A stretch of 64,000 nt of DNA from CAYNFR01 sp964396595 (GTDB lineage Bacteria > Bacteroidota > Bacteroidia > Chitinophagales > Saprospiraceae). The notes beneath the pieces were generated by a model. The model was not told the origin of the DNA. It searched no databases and saw only the letters and a program-made list of their open reading frames with translations. The position numbers and the translations under genes are program-made. Location of the stretch: positions 305,987 to 369,986 of the forward strand of contig CAYNFR010000001.1 in NCBI GenBank assembly GCA_964396595.1. The letters are read 5' to 3'. How positions within the stretch are numbered: the first letter of the stretch is position 1; every line of letters starts with the position of its first letter. This document shows, piece after piece, positions 28,341 to 36,593 of the stretch.

Positions 28341-28431
28341 AACCAACTAACCAAACAGACTGAAAGGGGCTGTGGCAAGCCAATACAACGCTAAAAGAAC
28401 ATAGTCAAAAACGGGGCGTAGTAGAAAGAGC

Positions 28432-28447
28432 TGTTCCACGTGGAACA
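28432..28447. other. parS-like ParB-binding palindrome 1
   Basis: TGTTCCACGTGGAACA is a perfect 16-bp palindrome. It matches the conserved chromosomal parS consensus TGTTNCACGTGNAACA at every defined position. It lies in the gap between two convergent genes, a place where parS is tolerated. No parA or parB gene is in the window. Confidence 0.8.
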
Positions 28448-28483
28448 ATAGGTATTCACATGCTATCAATACTTTTCTCGTAC

Positions 28484-28499
28484 TGTTCCACATGGAACA
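28484..28499. other. parS-like palindrome 2 (one central mismatch)
   Basis: TGTTCCACATGGAACA differs from the parS palindrome only in the centre (CACATG for CACGTG). It is extended outward by GTAC on the left and GTAC on the right, making a near-perfect 24-bp dyad (28480-28503). It is 36 bases from site 1, so the two form a cluster. Confidence 0.65.
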
Positions 28500-28507
28500 G
28501 TACATAT

Positions 28508-29536
28508 TTATGATATCTTGATTGGGCCCTTGCCCACCCTGTCCTTAATCACCTTGTCCGACTCAGAAACCGTGAGCAACTCAGGCATTAAATCGCGCTT
28601 GATATCACTCTCGTATTCATGTGGATATAACAAATGTATATTGGGGCCAGCGTCAAGTGTAAAACATACAGGGATATGCGTGCGCTTACGATATCCCTGG
28701 ATAATATTGATACCTTCCAGCGTGCCAGGCTTCATGAGCACATAAGAAGGAGACGAACACATCATTAAGGCATGTAGAACCATGGCTTCCTGTTCGACTA
28801 TACCACAAAATCGCTCCAGATCATACGTTTTTAAAACATCTAGTAGATCACATAAATTCTTATTGGCCTGCTGATAACGCGCCTTTGCGTAAATATTTAC
28901 ATCCATTAAAGCATGTCCGGCTGATGACGACACGGCTTTCTTCTCGCTGGAAATTATTACTACATCATCATGATAATCATAAAAACGCCTGTCAACATCC
29001 ACCACTTCAATGGCATATTTATCACTACTCTCTCTAAGAAGGGTAGTCTTACCCCATAAGGCGACATAGGGTATTACCGAACGGCTGGCACTACCACTAG
29101 CTAAACGAGCCAGGTGTGATGTCTGGGCAACATCAGCTCTGTTCTTGTTGCCTCTTATTTTATACTCCAAATCAAGCAAACACAACACTAAAGCGCTCAT
29201 GCCGCTAGCTGAAGACGCTATCCCTGTAGAATGTGGAAAGCTGTTGTGTGTCTCAATATCCATACTAAACCTTGATAAGCTTGGAAAATTTTTATGCCAA
29301 CCATTCATCAGTTTACGTATTCTCTCCGCAAAAGCCTCATTCTTTTGTCCATCGATATACAAATCAATCAATTGGCCTTGTTCCTTTACGTTTATTCTCG
29401 TCTGTGTATATGCTTCACTAAGCGTGAAACTTATTGATGGATTCCGAGGTATTTGCCCTTTTTTTTTGCCCCAATACTTGATTAGTGCAATATTTGACGG
29501 ACTACGCCATTCACTATGCATTATGCTTGCTGTCAT
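28508..29536 (-). CDS. mvaD: Diphosphomevalonate decarboxylase
   Basis: This GHMP-fold enzyme of 342 residues converts mevalonate diphosphate to isopentenyl diphosphate. The N-terminal SPSNIALIKYWGKK and NPSISFTLSEAYT are characteristic of the family. The GHMP glycine/serine-rich loop is FPHSTGIASSASGMSALV (about 100-117). SGSASRSV (about 146-153) is the second active-site loop, and CFTLDAGPNIHLL near the C-terminus follows. It shows that the organism uses the mevalonate route for isoprenoids, as several Bacteroidota do. The adjacent DUF4294 gene is 4 bases upstream on the same strand. Confidence 0.9.
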   Translation of the reverse strand: MTASIMHSEWRSPSNIALIKYWGKKKGQIPRNPSISFTLSEAYTQTRINVKEQGQLIDLYIDGQKNEAFAERIRKLMNGWHKNFPSLSRFSMDIETHNSFPHSTGIASSASGMSALVLCLLDLEYKIRGNKNRADVAQTSHLARLASGSASRSVIPYVALWGKTTLLRESSDKYAIEVVDVDRRFYDYHDDVVIISSEKKAVSSSAGHALMDVNIYAKARYQQANKNLCDLLDVLKTYDLERFCGIVEQEAMVLHALMMCSSPSYVLMKPGTLEGINIIQGYRKRTHIPVCFTLDAGPNIHLLYPHEYESDIKRDLMPELLTVSESDKVIKDRVGKGPIKIS

Positions 29537-29539
29537 ACG

Positions 29540-30214
29540 CTAATTTTTCCTGTCTATACCTGTGTCGTAACTTAAATCCAAATCATCAAGAACTATATCT
29601 AGTAATCTATTCTCTCCTACTGTATATTCATTCTTAAGTCTATAGCCATAAAGCTTACTTGACTGATTCCAATAAAATGCTTTCGCCCCCCCTTGCGTCA
29701 TCTTAATAAGATCAAACATAGACATCCCTAGCTCTTTTTCTATCATCTTAACCAATATCTTTCCTTGGGTCTTGGTTAAAGACTTCAATGGATCTTCAAA
29801 TTCCCGCTCCAACTCAGCACTAAGTTTGTTTAAATATTTCTTTCTATGGCGCTTTCTCATGCTTTTCGTCACCTGTTCTGCTTCCCTAAAGATTCTAATG
29901 GCCTCCTTCGCATAAGGATATACATGCGCGGCATAATGCTTATATCGCATGTACTTAAGATACTCTTCTTGAGAAGCAAAACTACGTGGGCTACTAATAT
30001 TAATATTGTCTATACGCGCGATTATCAACGTGTCTCCCTCTATAACTATTGCCGTTACAAAATGTCCTCCGATACGGTAGTTTTGTATAGTATCCTCCAC
30101 TAATCTTACTTGTCTCAATTGATTGAACACACTATCCATAGACCGTCCTGAATCTTGACCAAAACAGTAAATATGTACCGTCATCAAATAAGCGTATATA
30201 ATAAATCTCATCAT
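29540..30214 (-). CDS. DUF4294 family exported protein
   Basis: This is a Bacteroidota-specific protein of unknown function. From the start at 30214 it has 225 residues with a signal peptide (MMRFIIYAYLMTVHIYCFGQ). The frame is open to 30283, but a longer start would bury the signal. Family landmarks are IEGDTLIIARIDNINISSPRSF, then YAAHVYPYAKEAIRIFRE, then SLTKTQGKILVKMIEKELGMSMFDLIK. The charged helix KSMRKRHRKKYLNKLSAELERE lies between them. It sits 4 bases upstream of mvaD. Confidence 0.8.
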   Translation of the reverse strand: MMRFIIYAYLMTVHIYCFGQDSGRSMDSVFNQLRQVRLVEDTIQNYRIGGHFVTAIVIEGDTLIIARIDNINISSPRSFASQEEYLKYMRYKHYAAHVYPYAKEAIRIFREAEQVTKSMRKRHRKKYLNKLSAELEREFEDPLKSLTKTQGKILVKMIEKELGMSMFDLIKMTQGGAKAFYWNQSSKLYGYRLKNEYTVGENRLLDIVLDDLDLSYDTGIDRKN

Positions 30215-30320
30215 ACCGATAGAACGTATTGAATGCGGAGTTAACACACATATCGTGGTTAAATTATTTAACAATCCTGTCATTAGAATCTAGTTAAAGA
30301 GAAAAGCATACATTCGCGTA

Positions 30321-31001
30321 GTGTATAAATATCATCCGTCTTTGAATACCATCTATAGCGTTATCAGTGTGATTTTTCATCCACTAATATTATACTATAT
30401 ACTGATCTACTTTTGTTTTCATATGGATCGATTCTCTTTCGGCAGCTCAAACGAAAGAGGTTTTAAATTAGGCTTAATTCTTAGTTTTTTCTCTGTAATT
30501 CTCATTCCTGCGATAGCGGTATTATTAATAAGAGGCACTAAGCTCATTTCTTCCATTGACATGCCCGACAACAAACAGCGCATTGCCCCTCTTTTGGCCA
30601 CATGCTTGTTTTACATCTGGTATTACGTCAATGTAGCAAAAAACATCTCTTATCCCACTACTATCGCAATGATCAGTCTCGGAGGAAGTATAAGCGTTGC
30701 GTTGGCTTTCTTTATCAATATTTTTAGTAAAATAAGTTTACATGCCATCGGCGCTGCTGCAATGACCACAGGGATGGGTATTCTCATGTTTTTAACATCG
30801 GAATCATACTTTGACTTGTCACTTTTATTCTACGGCACGATTAGTGTATCAAGTATTTTTGTTTTCCTCTGTTCCGTATTTCTGCTTGGACTTATATGTA
30901 CATCACGGCTTGCATTAGGAAAACACAAATTTTCTGATATAACAGGTGGTGTTATTGTCGGCGTATTATCAATGCTTATAGCATTCAGAATCTATTACTA
31001 A
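30321..31001 (+). CDS. PAP2-like integral membrane protein
   Basis: The protein has 226 residues and six or seven hydrophobic segments. The C-terminal SRLALGKHKFSD matches PAP2 phosphatase motif 3 (SRxxxxxHxxxD), and KISLHAIG takes the place of the PSGH motif. Motif 1 (KxxxxxxRP) is not recognisable (DMPDNKQRIAP occupies that region). It therefore may be a divergent lipid phosphatase or a catalytically altered relative. Its stop is directly followed by the ATG of dapD, so the two are coupled. Confidence 0.65.
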   Translation: MYKYHPSLNTIYSVISVIFHPLILYYILIYFCFHMDRFSFGSSNERGFKLGLILSFFSVILIPAIAVLLIRGTKLISSIDMPDNKQRIAPLLATCLFYIWYYVNVAKNISYPTTIAMISLGGSISVALAFFINIFSKISLHAIGAAAMTTGMGILMFLTSESYFDLSLLFYGTISVSSIFVFLCSVFLLGLICTSRLALGKHKFSDITGGVIVGVLSMLIAFRIYY

Positions 31002-31817
31002 ATGGAAGAACTAAAAGATAGGATTGAAGCAGTTTGGAATAACCGAAACTTACTAAATCAAGAAGAATATCAGAATTCAATCAGATATGTAATTGATCTA
31101 TTGGATGAAGGATCTCTACGTGTTTCACAACCGTCTGATAATGAATGGATTATAAATGACTGGGTGAAAAAAGCGGTCATACTCTACTTCCCCATTCAGC
31201 AGATGGAGACTATCGAGTTGGGTCCATTTGAGTTCCATGATAAAATACCCCTTAAGAAAAATTATGCTGAATCAGGCGTCCGAGTTGTTCCTCATGCTAT
31301 CGCCCGATATGGAAGCCATCTAGAACGAAATGTTATACTCATGCCCAGTTATGTAAATATAGGTGCATATGTAGGGTCGGGTACTATGGTAGATACTTGG
31401 GCAACCGTAGGGTCGTGCGCACAAATAGGAAGAAATGTACATCTTTCTGGTGGGGTTGGTATTGGTGGCGTGCTAGAACCGCTTCAAGCGATGCCGACTA
31501 TTATAGAAGATGATTGTTTCATCGGATCGAGATGTATTATCGTAGAAGGTGTCAGAGTACACAAAGAAAGCGTTATCGGTGCAGGTGTGGTTTTAACCCA
31601 ATCAACACATATTATCGATGTTACAAATGCTGAACCGATTACAATTAAAGGATACATACCAGAACGCTCTGTTGTAATACCAGGAAGTTACAATAAAGTC
31701 TTTCCTGCTGGGACATTTAATGTAAATTGCGCCCTTATCATAGGCAAACGCTCTGTTCAGACAGACAAGAAGGTCTCCTTAAATGAAGCATTACGAGATT
31801 ACAACATCGCAGTTTGA
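31002..31817 (+). CDS. dapD: 2,3,4,5-tetrahydropyridine-2,6-dicarboxylate N-succinyltransferase
   Basis: DapD adds a succinyl group in the diaminopimelate/lysine pathway, which also supplies peptidoglycan. The protein has 271 residues, the family's usual length. The left-handed beta-helix hexapeptide region is visible (GSGTMVDTWATVGSCAQIGRN at about 127-147, then HLSGGVGIGGVLEPLQ). FIGSRCIIVEGVRV and SVVIPGSYNKVFPAG follow. It begins immediately after the PAP2-like gene and overlaps the sulfotransferase gene by 35 bases. Confidence 0.95.
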   Translation: MEELKDRIEAVWNNRNLLNQEEYQNSIRYVIDLLDEGSLRVSQPSDNEWIINDWVKKAVILYFPIQQMETIELGPFEFHDKIPLKKNYAESGVRVVPHAIARYGSHLERNVILMPSYVNIGAYVGSGTMVDTWATVGSCAQIGRNVHLSGGVGIGGVLEPLQAMPTIIEDDCFIGSRCIIVEGVRVHKESVIGAGVVLTQSTHIIDVTNAEPITIKGYIPERSVVIPGSYNKVFPAGTFNVNCALIIGKRSVQTDKKVSLNEALRDYNIAV

Positions 31818-33075
31818 TGCGGCTGATAAAGCCGAAGAATTCTACAACAACACCTCTTCGAATGGTAGTATAAAAAAATTTAGCTATCCTAGCGGCGTTA
31901 GAGCCGTAAATCATATCATTAAATCGTTTTCTAATGCACAACCACTGATTGTTGAGAGAGAGCTCGAAAAGGCGTGTAAAGCAACCGGCTTATCTGATTA
32001 TGGAGATATGTTTTTCAGAGATGCCATGGCCCAAGCTTTTAAAGATATAAATGCAAATACGCATTTTCATCCATTGGGCAATCTTCTTTATAAGCAAAAA
32101 GTTCACATCAACCTCACCAATAGATTATGGGCACAATACTGGCTAAAACGTGATCCCTCAATACTACAGGATCTCCCTCCTTCATTAATGATCACAGGTT
32201 TACAACGCACTGGAACAACATTTCTGCAACGCCTGCTTGGGCAGCTTCCTGAATTTAGAGGGGTCCACAGTTGGGAAATAATGAATCCTGTACCACGCTC
32301 TAGAAAAAGAGCATATTACGGCAAATATCAAGCTTACATTGGCCACAAAGCGCTTAATTATATTAATCCAGAGTTCAAACGGATACATGAAATAGAATAT
32401 AACAGCCTCGAAGAAGAAGTTGTTTTAATGGAGCATTCCTTCATGAGTAGTATTATTGAAGCTGCTCTTCTAGCACCCAATTACGCCCGGTGGCTAGAAA
32501 ATCAAGAACAGACTAAAGCATATCAGGATCTAAAAATGTGGCTACAGCTTTTATTATGGAGGAAACCGGCAAAAAAATATCTATTACTTAAAAGTCCGCA
32601 TCACATGGAATTCATGGACACTTTTGATGCCGTATTTCCTAACACTAAGGTCATACATCTTCATCGAGACCCAATTAAGACGATGGCGTCTTTTTGCAGC
32701 ATGATATATTATGGCAAAAAGATTTTCATGCCTTCTTGTAATCCTAGACAAATTGGTGCACACTGGTTACGAAAAAACCAGCGGCTTGTGACAAAATGCC
32801 AAGAATACAAAAAGAATCATCCCGACAACTTTATTGATATAGCTTACAAAGAATTTATATCTGATCCTGTAGCCATTGTCCGGCGCATATATGCAGATCT
32901 GAATCTCGCTTGGACAGATAATCATAAGGCCATTATCTCTAGTTTCATCAAAGACAATAGTAAAAATAAACATGGTAAGCACATCTACAATCTGGCTGAT
33001 TATGGCCTATCAGAGAGAATAATCCAAGAAAATTTTTGCACGTATATAGAAGAGTATAAAGACCTATTATATTAG
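31783..33075 (+). CDS. Sulfotransferase family protein
   Basis: This protein of up to 430 residues shows both PAPS-binding motifs. The 5'-phosphosulfate loop is GLQRTGTTFLQRLL (about 138-151), and the 3'-phosphate region is VIHLHRDPIKTMASFCS (about 287-303). EVVLMEHSF and LKSPHHMEFMD are typical of the Sulfotransfer_3 group, which sulfates small molecules or glycans. The start at 31783 overlaps dapD by 35 bases out of frame. No later ATG keeps the N-terminal domain, so translational coupling is likely. Its stop overlaps a convergent hydrolase gene by 4 bases. Confidence 0.85.
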   Translation: MKHYEITTSQFDAADKAEEFYNNTSSNGSIKKFSYPSGVRAVNHIIKSFSNAQPLIVERELEKACKATGLSDYGDMFFRDAMAQAFKDINANTHFHPLGNLLYKQKVHINLTNRLWAQYWLKRDPSILQDLPPSLMITGLQRTGTTFLQRLLGQLPEFRGVHSWEIMNPVPRSRKRAYYGKYQAYIGHKALNYINPEFKRIHEIEYNSLEEEVVLMEHSFMSSIIEAALLAPNYARWLENQEQTKAYQDLKMWLQLLLWRKPAKKYLLLKSPHHMEFMDTFDAVFPNTKVIHLHRDPIKTMASFCSMIYYGKKIFMPSCNPRQIGAHWLRKNQRLVTKCQEYKKNHPDNFIDIAYKEFISDPVAIVRRIYADLNLAWTDNHKAIISSFIKDNSKNKHGKHIYNLADYGLSERIIQENFCTYIEEYKDLLY

Positions 33076-33839
33076 ACTTTCTGTCTTTTTAAAAACTCCT
33101 TTAATATAACATTAAATTCCGCAGATTTTTCCATCATAGGAGCATGACCACAAAGATCTATTACATGCAACTCTCCACGAGAAAACAATTCATTAAACTT
33201 TTCGCCAACAAATAAAGGGGTAATAGTATCTTCTTTTCCCCATACGAGAAGTACAGGAATTTTTATGTTAATTAATTGATCTGCCAAATTGTGGAGTAAG
33301 GCCGATCGAGCAGTGATTACTATACGCAATGCCTTTTCTCTATCATTTACTGTATCAAAAACCTCATCAACAAGCTCTTTACTTGCTGTTGAAGGATCAT
33401 AAAATGTCTCCTCTGTTTTCTTCTTTATATACTCATAATCACCACGACGTGGATAACCATCACCCATACCACTCTCAAACAAACCACTACTCCCCGTCAA
33501 TATCATGGAGCTAACTCTGTCGGGATTACCAAGCGTGTAAAGTTGCGCGATATGTCCCCCAAGACTATTGCCTAGCAAGTGAATATTAGAATAGCCTTTA
33601 TGTTCTATAAAGGAAGCGGTATATTTAACTAATCCATCAAGACCTGTTTCTTCCTTCGGTAATGTATATATCGGCAACAGAAGAACGACCACATTATATT
33701 CATCTCTGAAAGCCGCAATTAACTCAGTAAAATTACTCAACGCCCCAAAAAGACCGTGAAGCAGTAGTAATACAGGTTTGCCGGGCGTCGTCTCTATAAA
33801 TTGATATCCCGAGTCCTCCTTAATATCTTCTCTTATCAA
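33072..33839 (-). CDS. Alpha/beta hydrolase
   Basis: This 255-residue alpha/beta-fold hydrolase has no signal peptide. The oxyanion-hole segment is LLLHGLFGALSNF. The nucleophile is in LLGNSLGGHIAQ. The acid is in WGKEDTITP and the histidine in CGHAPMMEKS, so the triad is complete. Close relatives include ester and C-C bond hydrolases; the substrate is not inferable. It ends against the sulfotransferase gene (4-base convergent overlap) and starts 24 bases after ctaA ends, probably in one operon. Confidence 0.85.
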   Translation of the reverse strand: MIREDIKEDSGYQFIETTPGKPVLLLLHGLFGALSNFTELIAAFRDEYNVVVLLLPIYTLPKEETGLDGLVKYTASFIEHKGYSNIHLLGNSLGGHIAQLYTLGNPDRVSSMILTGSSGLFESGMGDGYPRRGDYEYIKKKTEETFYDPSTASKELVDEVFDTVNDREKALRIVITARSALLHNLADQLINIKIPVLLVWGKEDTITPLFVGEKFNELFSRGELHVIDLCGHAPMMEKSAEFNVILKEFLKRQKV

Positions 33840-33863
33840 ACTATAATGTATTTCTTGACAAAA

Positions 33864-34934
33864 CTATCTCAATCGGTTTAAGTATCCCTTTTTTACATAG
33901 AAATAATGCCCTACTAATCCACAAAGCAACAAAACAGCTACAGCTTGGTGCAACACTCCCCACAAGACAGAAATACTCCCTCTACTTGTAAGTAATAAAA
34001 TGATCCCAAGAACAACTTGTATAACTAAAAGAATACATCCGCCTAAATACCACTTATTAATGATGTTGCTAGGCTTAAACAAGTAAAACTTTCCCCCATA
34101 CCAAATAATAAGCAAGGCTAACAAATATGCCGTAAAACGATGGAAGGTATGAATAATAGCTATAGCAAAGCTTCCACTTTCATAATTGACAAAATTATCA
34201 ATGCGCCAATTACTCGGATCTAAAACCACCGAAGGGATCACTTCCGATCCTATTAATGGCCATGTGGGAAAAAATAAGGCAGCCTTCATTCCGGACATCC
34301 ATCCACCAAATATTATCTGAACAACTATCAATGGAATTATAAAATATAACCATCCCAAGTGTTCTTTACCAATACTTAGCTTTTTTATTTGTTCTACATT
34401 ATAAGTATAATTAAGATAAGTCCATAACAAGGCTACCAAAACAGAAATCCCAAGAATTAAATGTAAACTCAATTTATATGCATTAACCCATGGTCGATCT
34501 ACTAATCCACTGGCGACCATAATCCAGCCAAAAGTCGCTGTAATCGCGGCCAGAACGATTACGACAGCCAAACTCCTAGCTAATTCCCTAGTAATCCAAG
34601 TCTTCCTCAAAAAAAACATAAAAGGCAATAGGAAGACCAAGCCCATCACTCTAGCCCATAGCCTATGAATATACTCCCAAAAATATATGAACTTGAATGC
34701 ACTTATCGTCATCCCTTCATTTATCTTCAGATACTGCGGTGTCTGTTTGTACTTTTCAAATTCTTCCTCCCAGGCAGCAGCAGATACAGGTGGCAGAGTA
34801 CCAGTAACTATTTCCCATTTTGTTATCGACAAACCTGATCCCGTAAGCCGCGTTATACCACCTACGATTATCTGTACAAACAGCATCATCATGCCTATCC
34901 ACAACCATATTTTTATAGGACGATGCATTCGCAA
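33864..34934 (-). CDS. ctaA: Heme A synthase (COX15/CtaA)
   Basis: CtaA oxidises heme O to heme A for cytochrome oxidase, in the inner membrane. The protein has 356 residues and eight hydrophobic segments. The diagnostic GGITRLTGSGLSITKWEIVTG is at about 25-45. The heme-ligand histidine region is FWEYIHRLWARVMGL (about 85-99), and the second is in LHLILG and AIIHTFHRF. It belongs to the COX15 (alphaproteobacterial/mitochondrial) type rather than the short Bacillus type. It faces away from the AT-rich candidate origin that lies directly upstream. Confidence 0.93.
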   Translation of the reverse strand: MRMHRPIKIWLWIGMMMLFVQIIVGGITRLTGSGLSITKWEIVTGTLPPVSAAAWEEEFEKYKQTPQYLKINEGMTISAFKFIYFWEYIHRLWARVMGLVFLLPFMFFLRKTWITRELARSLAVVIVLAAITATFGWIMVASGLVDRPWVNAYKLSLHLILGISVLVALLWTYLNYTYNVEQIKKLSIGKEHLGWLYFIIPLIVVQIIFGGWMSGMKAALFFPTWPLIGSEVIPSVVLDPSNWRIDNFVNYESGSFAIAIIHTFHRFTAYLLALLIIWYGGKFYLFKPSNIINKWYLGGCILLVIQVVLGIILLLTSRGSISVLWGVLHQAVAVLLLCGLVGHYFYVKKGYLNRLR

Positions 34935-35455
34935 TACAAATTAACAATTTAGCGCAAATCTTATTTTTGTTCAACACCTATCGTGGACAAAACTAAACTT
35001 GTTCCAACCAAATGTAAGATGCATTGCATTTGTTCTGTTTTTTATAATTATAATCTTTTTATATAAATAGAATATTAATAATAAGACCTGTGTAAAGGTG
35101 GAGAAAATTTATGCTTGTATTGTAATACACAGTTTATTAACAATTATATGTTGATTAAGTACTTTATTTAGATATAAAATGATATAACTAACAGTCTTTA
35201 TTAATTTATCAACACTTTTATTAGTTATTCATGTTGATAAACAACAATGTTATACGAACAAGAAATTATGTGTATAACTAATTGATTTGTTGGCACTTTA
35301 TTTTCTCTTAACGGATGCTATTTATTCTACACGTAGGTATGTGATGAGAATGTACATAACTTACAAAAAAGACCTAATACAATTATATATAATACAGTTA
35401 CTTATATATATAAATATATAAATATGTTTGTAATACCAACAGAACGAAAAAAACG
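34935..35455. other. Candidate chromosomal replication origin (oriC)
   Basis: This 521-base non-coding stretch is the most AT-rich part of the window. DnaA-box-like sequences are TTATACACA (35269-35277, minus strand, perfect to TTATNCACA), TTATCAACA (35206-35214 plus; 35232-35240 minus), TTATTAACA (35134-35142) and TAATACACA (35123-35131), the last four each with one mismatch. A run of A/T repeats (35380-35425) could be the unwinding element. Coding strands diverge here: about two thirds of gene length to the left is leftward and about four fifths to the right is rightward. The call is inference from these signals; no dnaA gene is adjacent, which is common in Bacteroidota. Confidence 0.55.
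35423..35430 (+). promoter_or_regulatory. Candidate dtd promoter -7 element
   Basis: TATGTTTG matches TAnnTTTG and ends 25 bases before the dtd start. A convincing -33 TTG is not seen, so support is moderate at best. Confidence 0.4.
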
Positions 35456-35905
35456 ATGCGTGCTGTAATCCAAAGAGTAGAAAATGCTAATGTTGCCATT
35501 GATGGAAAAGAAGCAGGAAAAATATTGCAGGGTCTGTTGATATTGCTCGGGGTTACGCATGAGGATTCAGACGAAGATGTGGAATGGTTAGTTAACAAAA
35601 TAGTTCAAATGCGCATATTCGCGGATAACGAAGGAAAAATGAATCTATCATTAATTGATGTAAAAGGAGAAGTATTGGTAATAAGCCAATTTACATTATT
35701 TGCCTCGACCAAAAAAGGAAACAGACCATCCTATATTCAGGCCGCCCGACCAGAATATGCCAATAACTTGTATAAAAAATTTATCTCCCGAATAAAAGGA
35801 GAAGCTGTGAAGGTTGAGACGGGTATATTTGGTGCGGATATGTCTGTAAGTCTCATTAATGATGGTCCGGTCACGATAATTATTGACTCAAAAACTAGAG
35901 AATGA
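35456..35905 (+). CDS. dtd: D-aminoacyl-tRNA deacylase
   Basis: Dtd hydrolyses D-aminoacyl-tRNAs and also glycyl-tRNAAla, protecting translation. The protein has 149 residues, the family's normal length. It starts MRAVIQRVENANV. The two catalytic signature motifs are SQFTLFAST (about 80-88) and NDGPVTI (about 137-143, the cross-subunit GP motif). NRPSYIQAARPEYA lies between them. Its stop overlaps the next start (ATGA), so it is coupled to the MazG-like gene. Confidence 0.96.
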   Translation: MRAVIQRVENANVAIDGKEAGKILQGLLILLGVTHEDSDEDVEWLVNKIVQMRIFADNEGKMNLSLIDVKGEVLVISQFTLFASTKKGNRPSYIQAARPEYANNLYKKFISRIKGEAVKVETGIFGADMSVSLINDGPVTIIIDSKTRE

Positions 35906-36246
35906 TGTCTATTGGAGAATGGCAACAGATTGTTGATAATTGGATTAAGCAGTATGGTGTACGATATTTTGATATCACCACCAACAATCTTTTACTAGTA
36001 GAAGAATTGGGTGAATTCACCCGACTGATAGCGAGAAGATATGGAGAACAAAGTTTTAAAGAGGCTCTTTCAGAAGCAGAAGTTGATCTGAATATTCGTG
36101 AGGAAATGGCAGATATGCTATTTGTAATTACTTGTTTAGCCAATCAGATGGGTATCAATCTGACTGATATATTACAAGAGAATATAGCCAAAAAAACTGC
36201 TCGTGATAATACAAGACATATCAACAACCCATTGCTTCATTCTTAA
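35902..36246 (+). CDS. MazG-like nucleotide pyrophosphohydrolase
   Basis: This small all-alpha NTP pyrophosphohydrolase (114 residues) resembles MazG/dCTPase-type house-cleaning enzymes. The metal-binding EExxE is in LVEELGEF (about 33-40) and the second acidic set in REEMADMLFVITCLANQMG (about 71-89). The start overlaps the dtd stop. A second ATG three bases on is equally possible. It would hydrolyse non-canonical or excess nucleotides in the cytoplasm. Confidence 0.85.
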   Translation: MMSIGEWQQIVDNWIKQYGVRYFDITTNNLLLVEELGEFTRLIARRYGEQSFKEALSEAEVDLNIREEMADMLFVITCLANQMGINLTDILQENIAKKTARDNTRHINNPLLHS

Positions 36247-36593
36247 GCTATCTGTATAAACAAATGCAATAAAGATTGGGCAGATCAACAGCAGGAGGTG
36301 GTAAACTATCATAAAAAAACCTCTGACGACGACTCTGTTTTTTCATACAAATAAGTCGGTATATGCCGCCAGAGGTTCTAAGTATAACTTAACTTCTGTT
36401 GCTAAAACGACACATGAATAAATAATGCTGCTTGATGAATAAATAATTTTTAGCAACAATGCCGGAAGTGGAGATAGCAAGAATTCTCCTTATATTTCAT
36501 TGGTAATGGTCAATAGCAGAGATAAAATTTTGAGCATATACTGGCTAGATTAATTTCATTCACAAGGACTAACGCTGGTTAACAACAGCTAAA
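36247..36593. other. Intergenic region with nested inverted and direct repeats
   Basis: No ORF of note. A perfect 10-bp inverted repeat, GTTGCTAAAA (36398-36407) and TTTTAGCAAC (36448-36457), encloses two copies of the 13-mer ATGAATAAATAAT (36414-36426 and 36435-36447). A second inverted repeat, AACCTCTG (36319-36326) and CAGAGGTT (36370-36377), lies just before. The remaining 130 bases up to the MATE gene show nothing I can name. A regulatory RNA, a protein-binding site or a small mobile-element relic are all possible. Confidence 0.5.

Noticed and set aside
28432..28503. The palindromes read as a bidirectional terminator for the convergent genes.
   Set aside because: No T-run follows either arm on either strand, and the first palindrome fits the parS consensus exactly, which a terminator would not need to.
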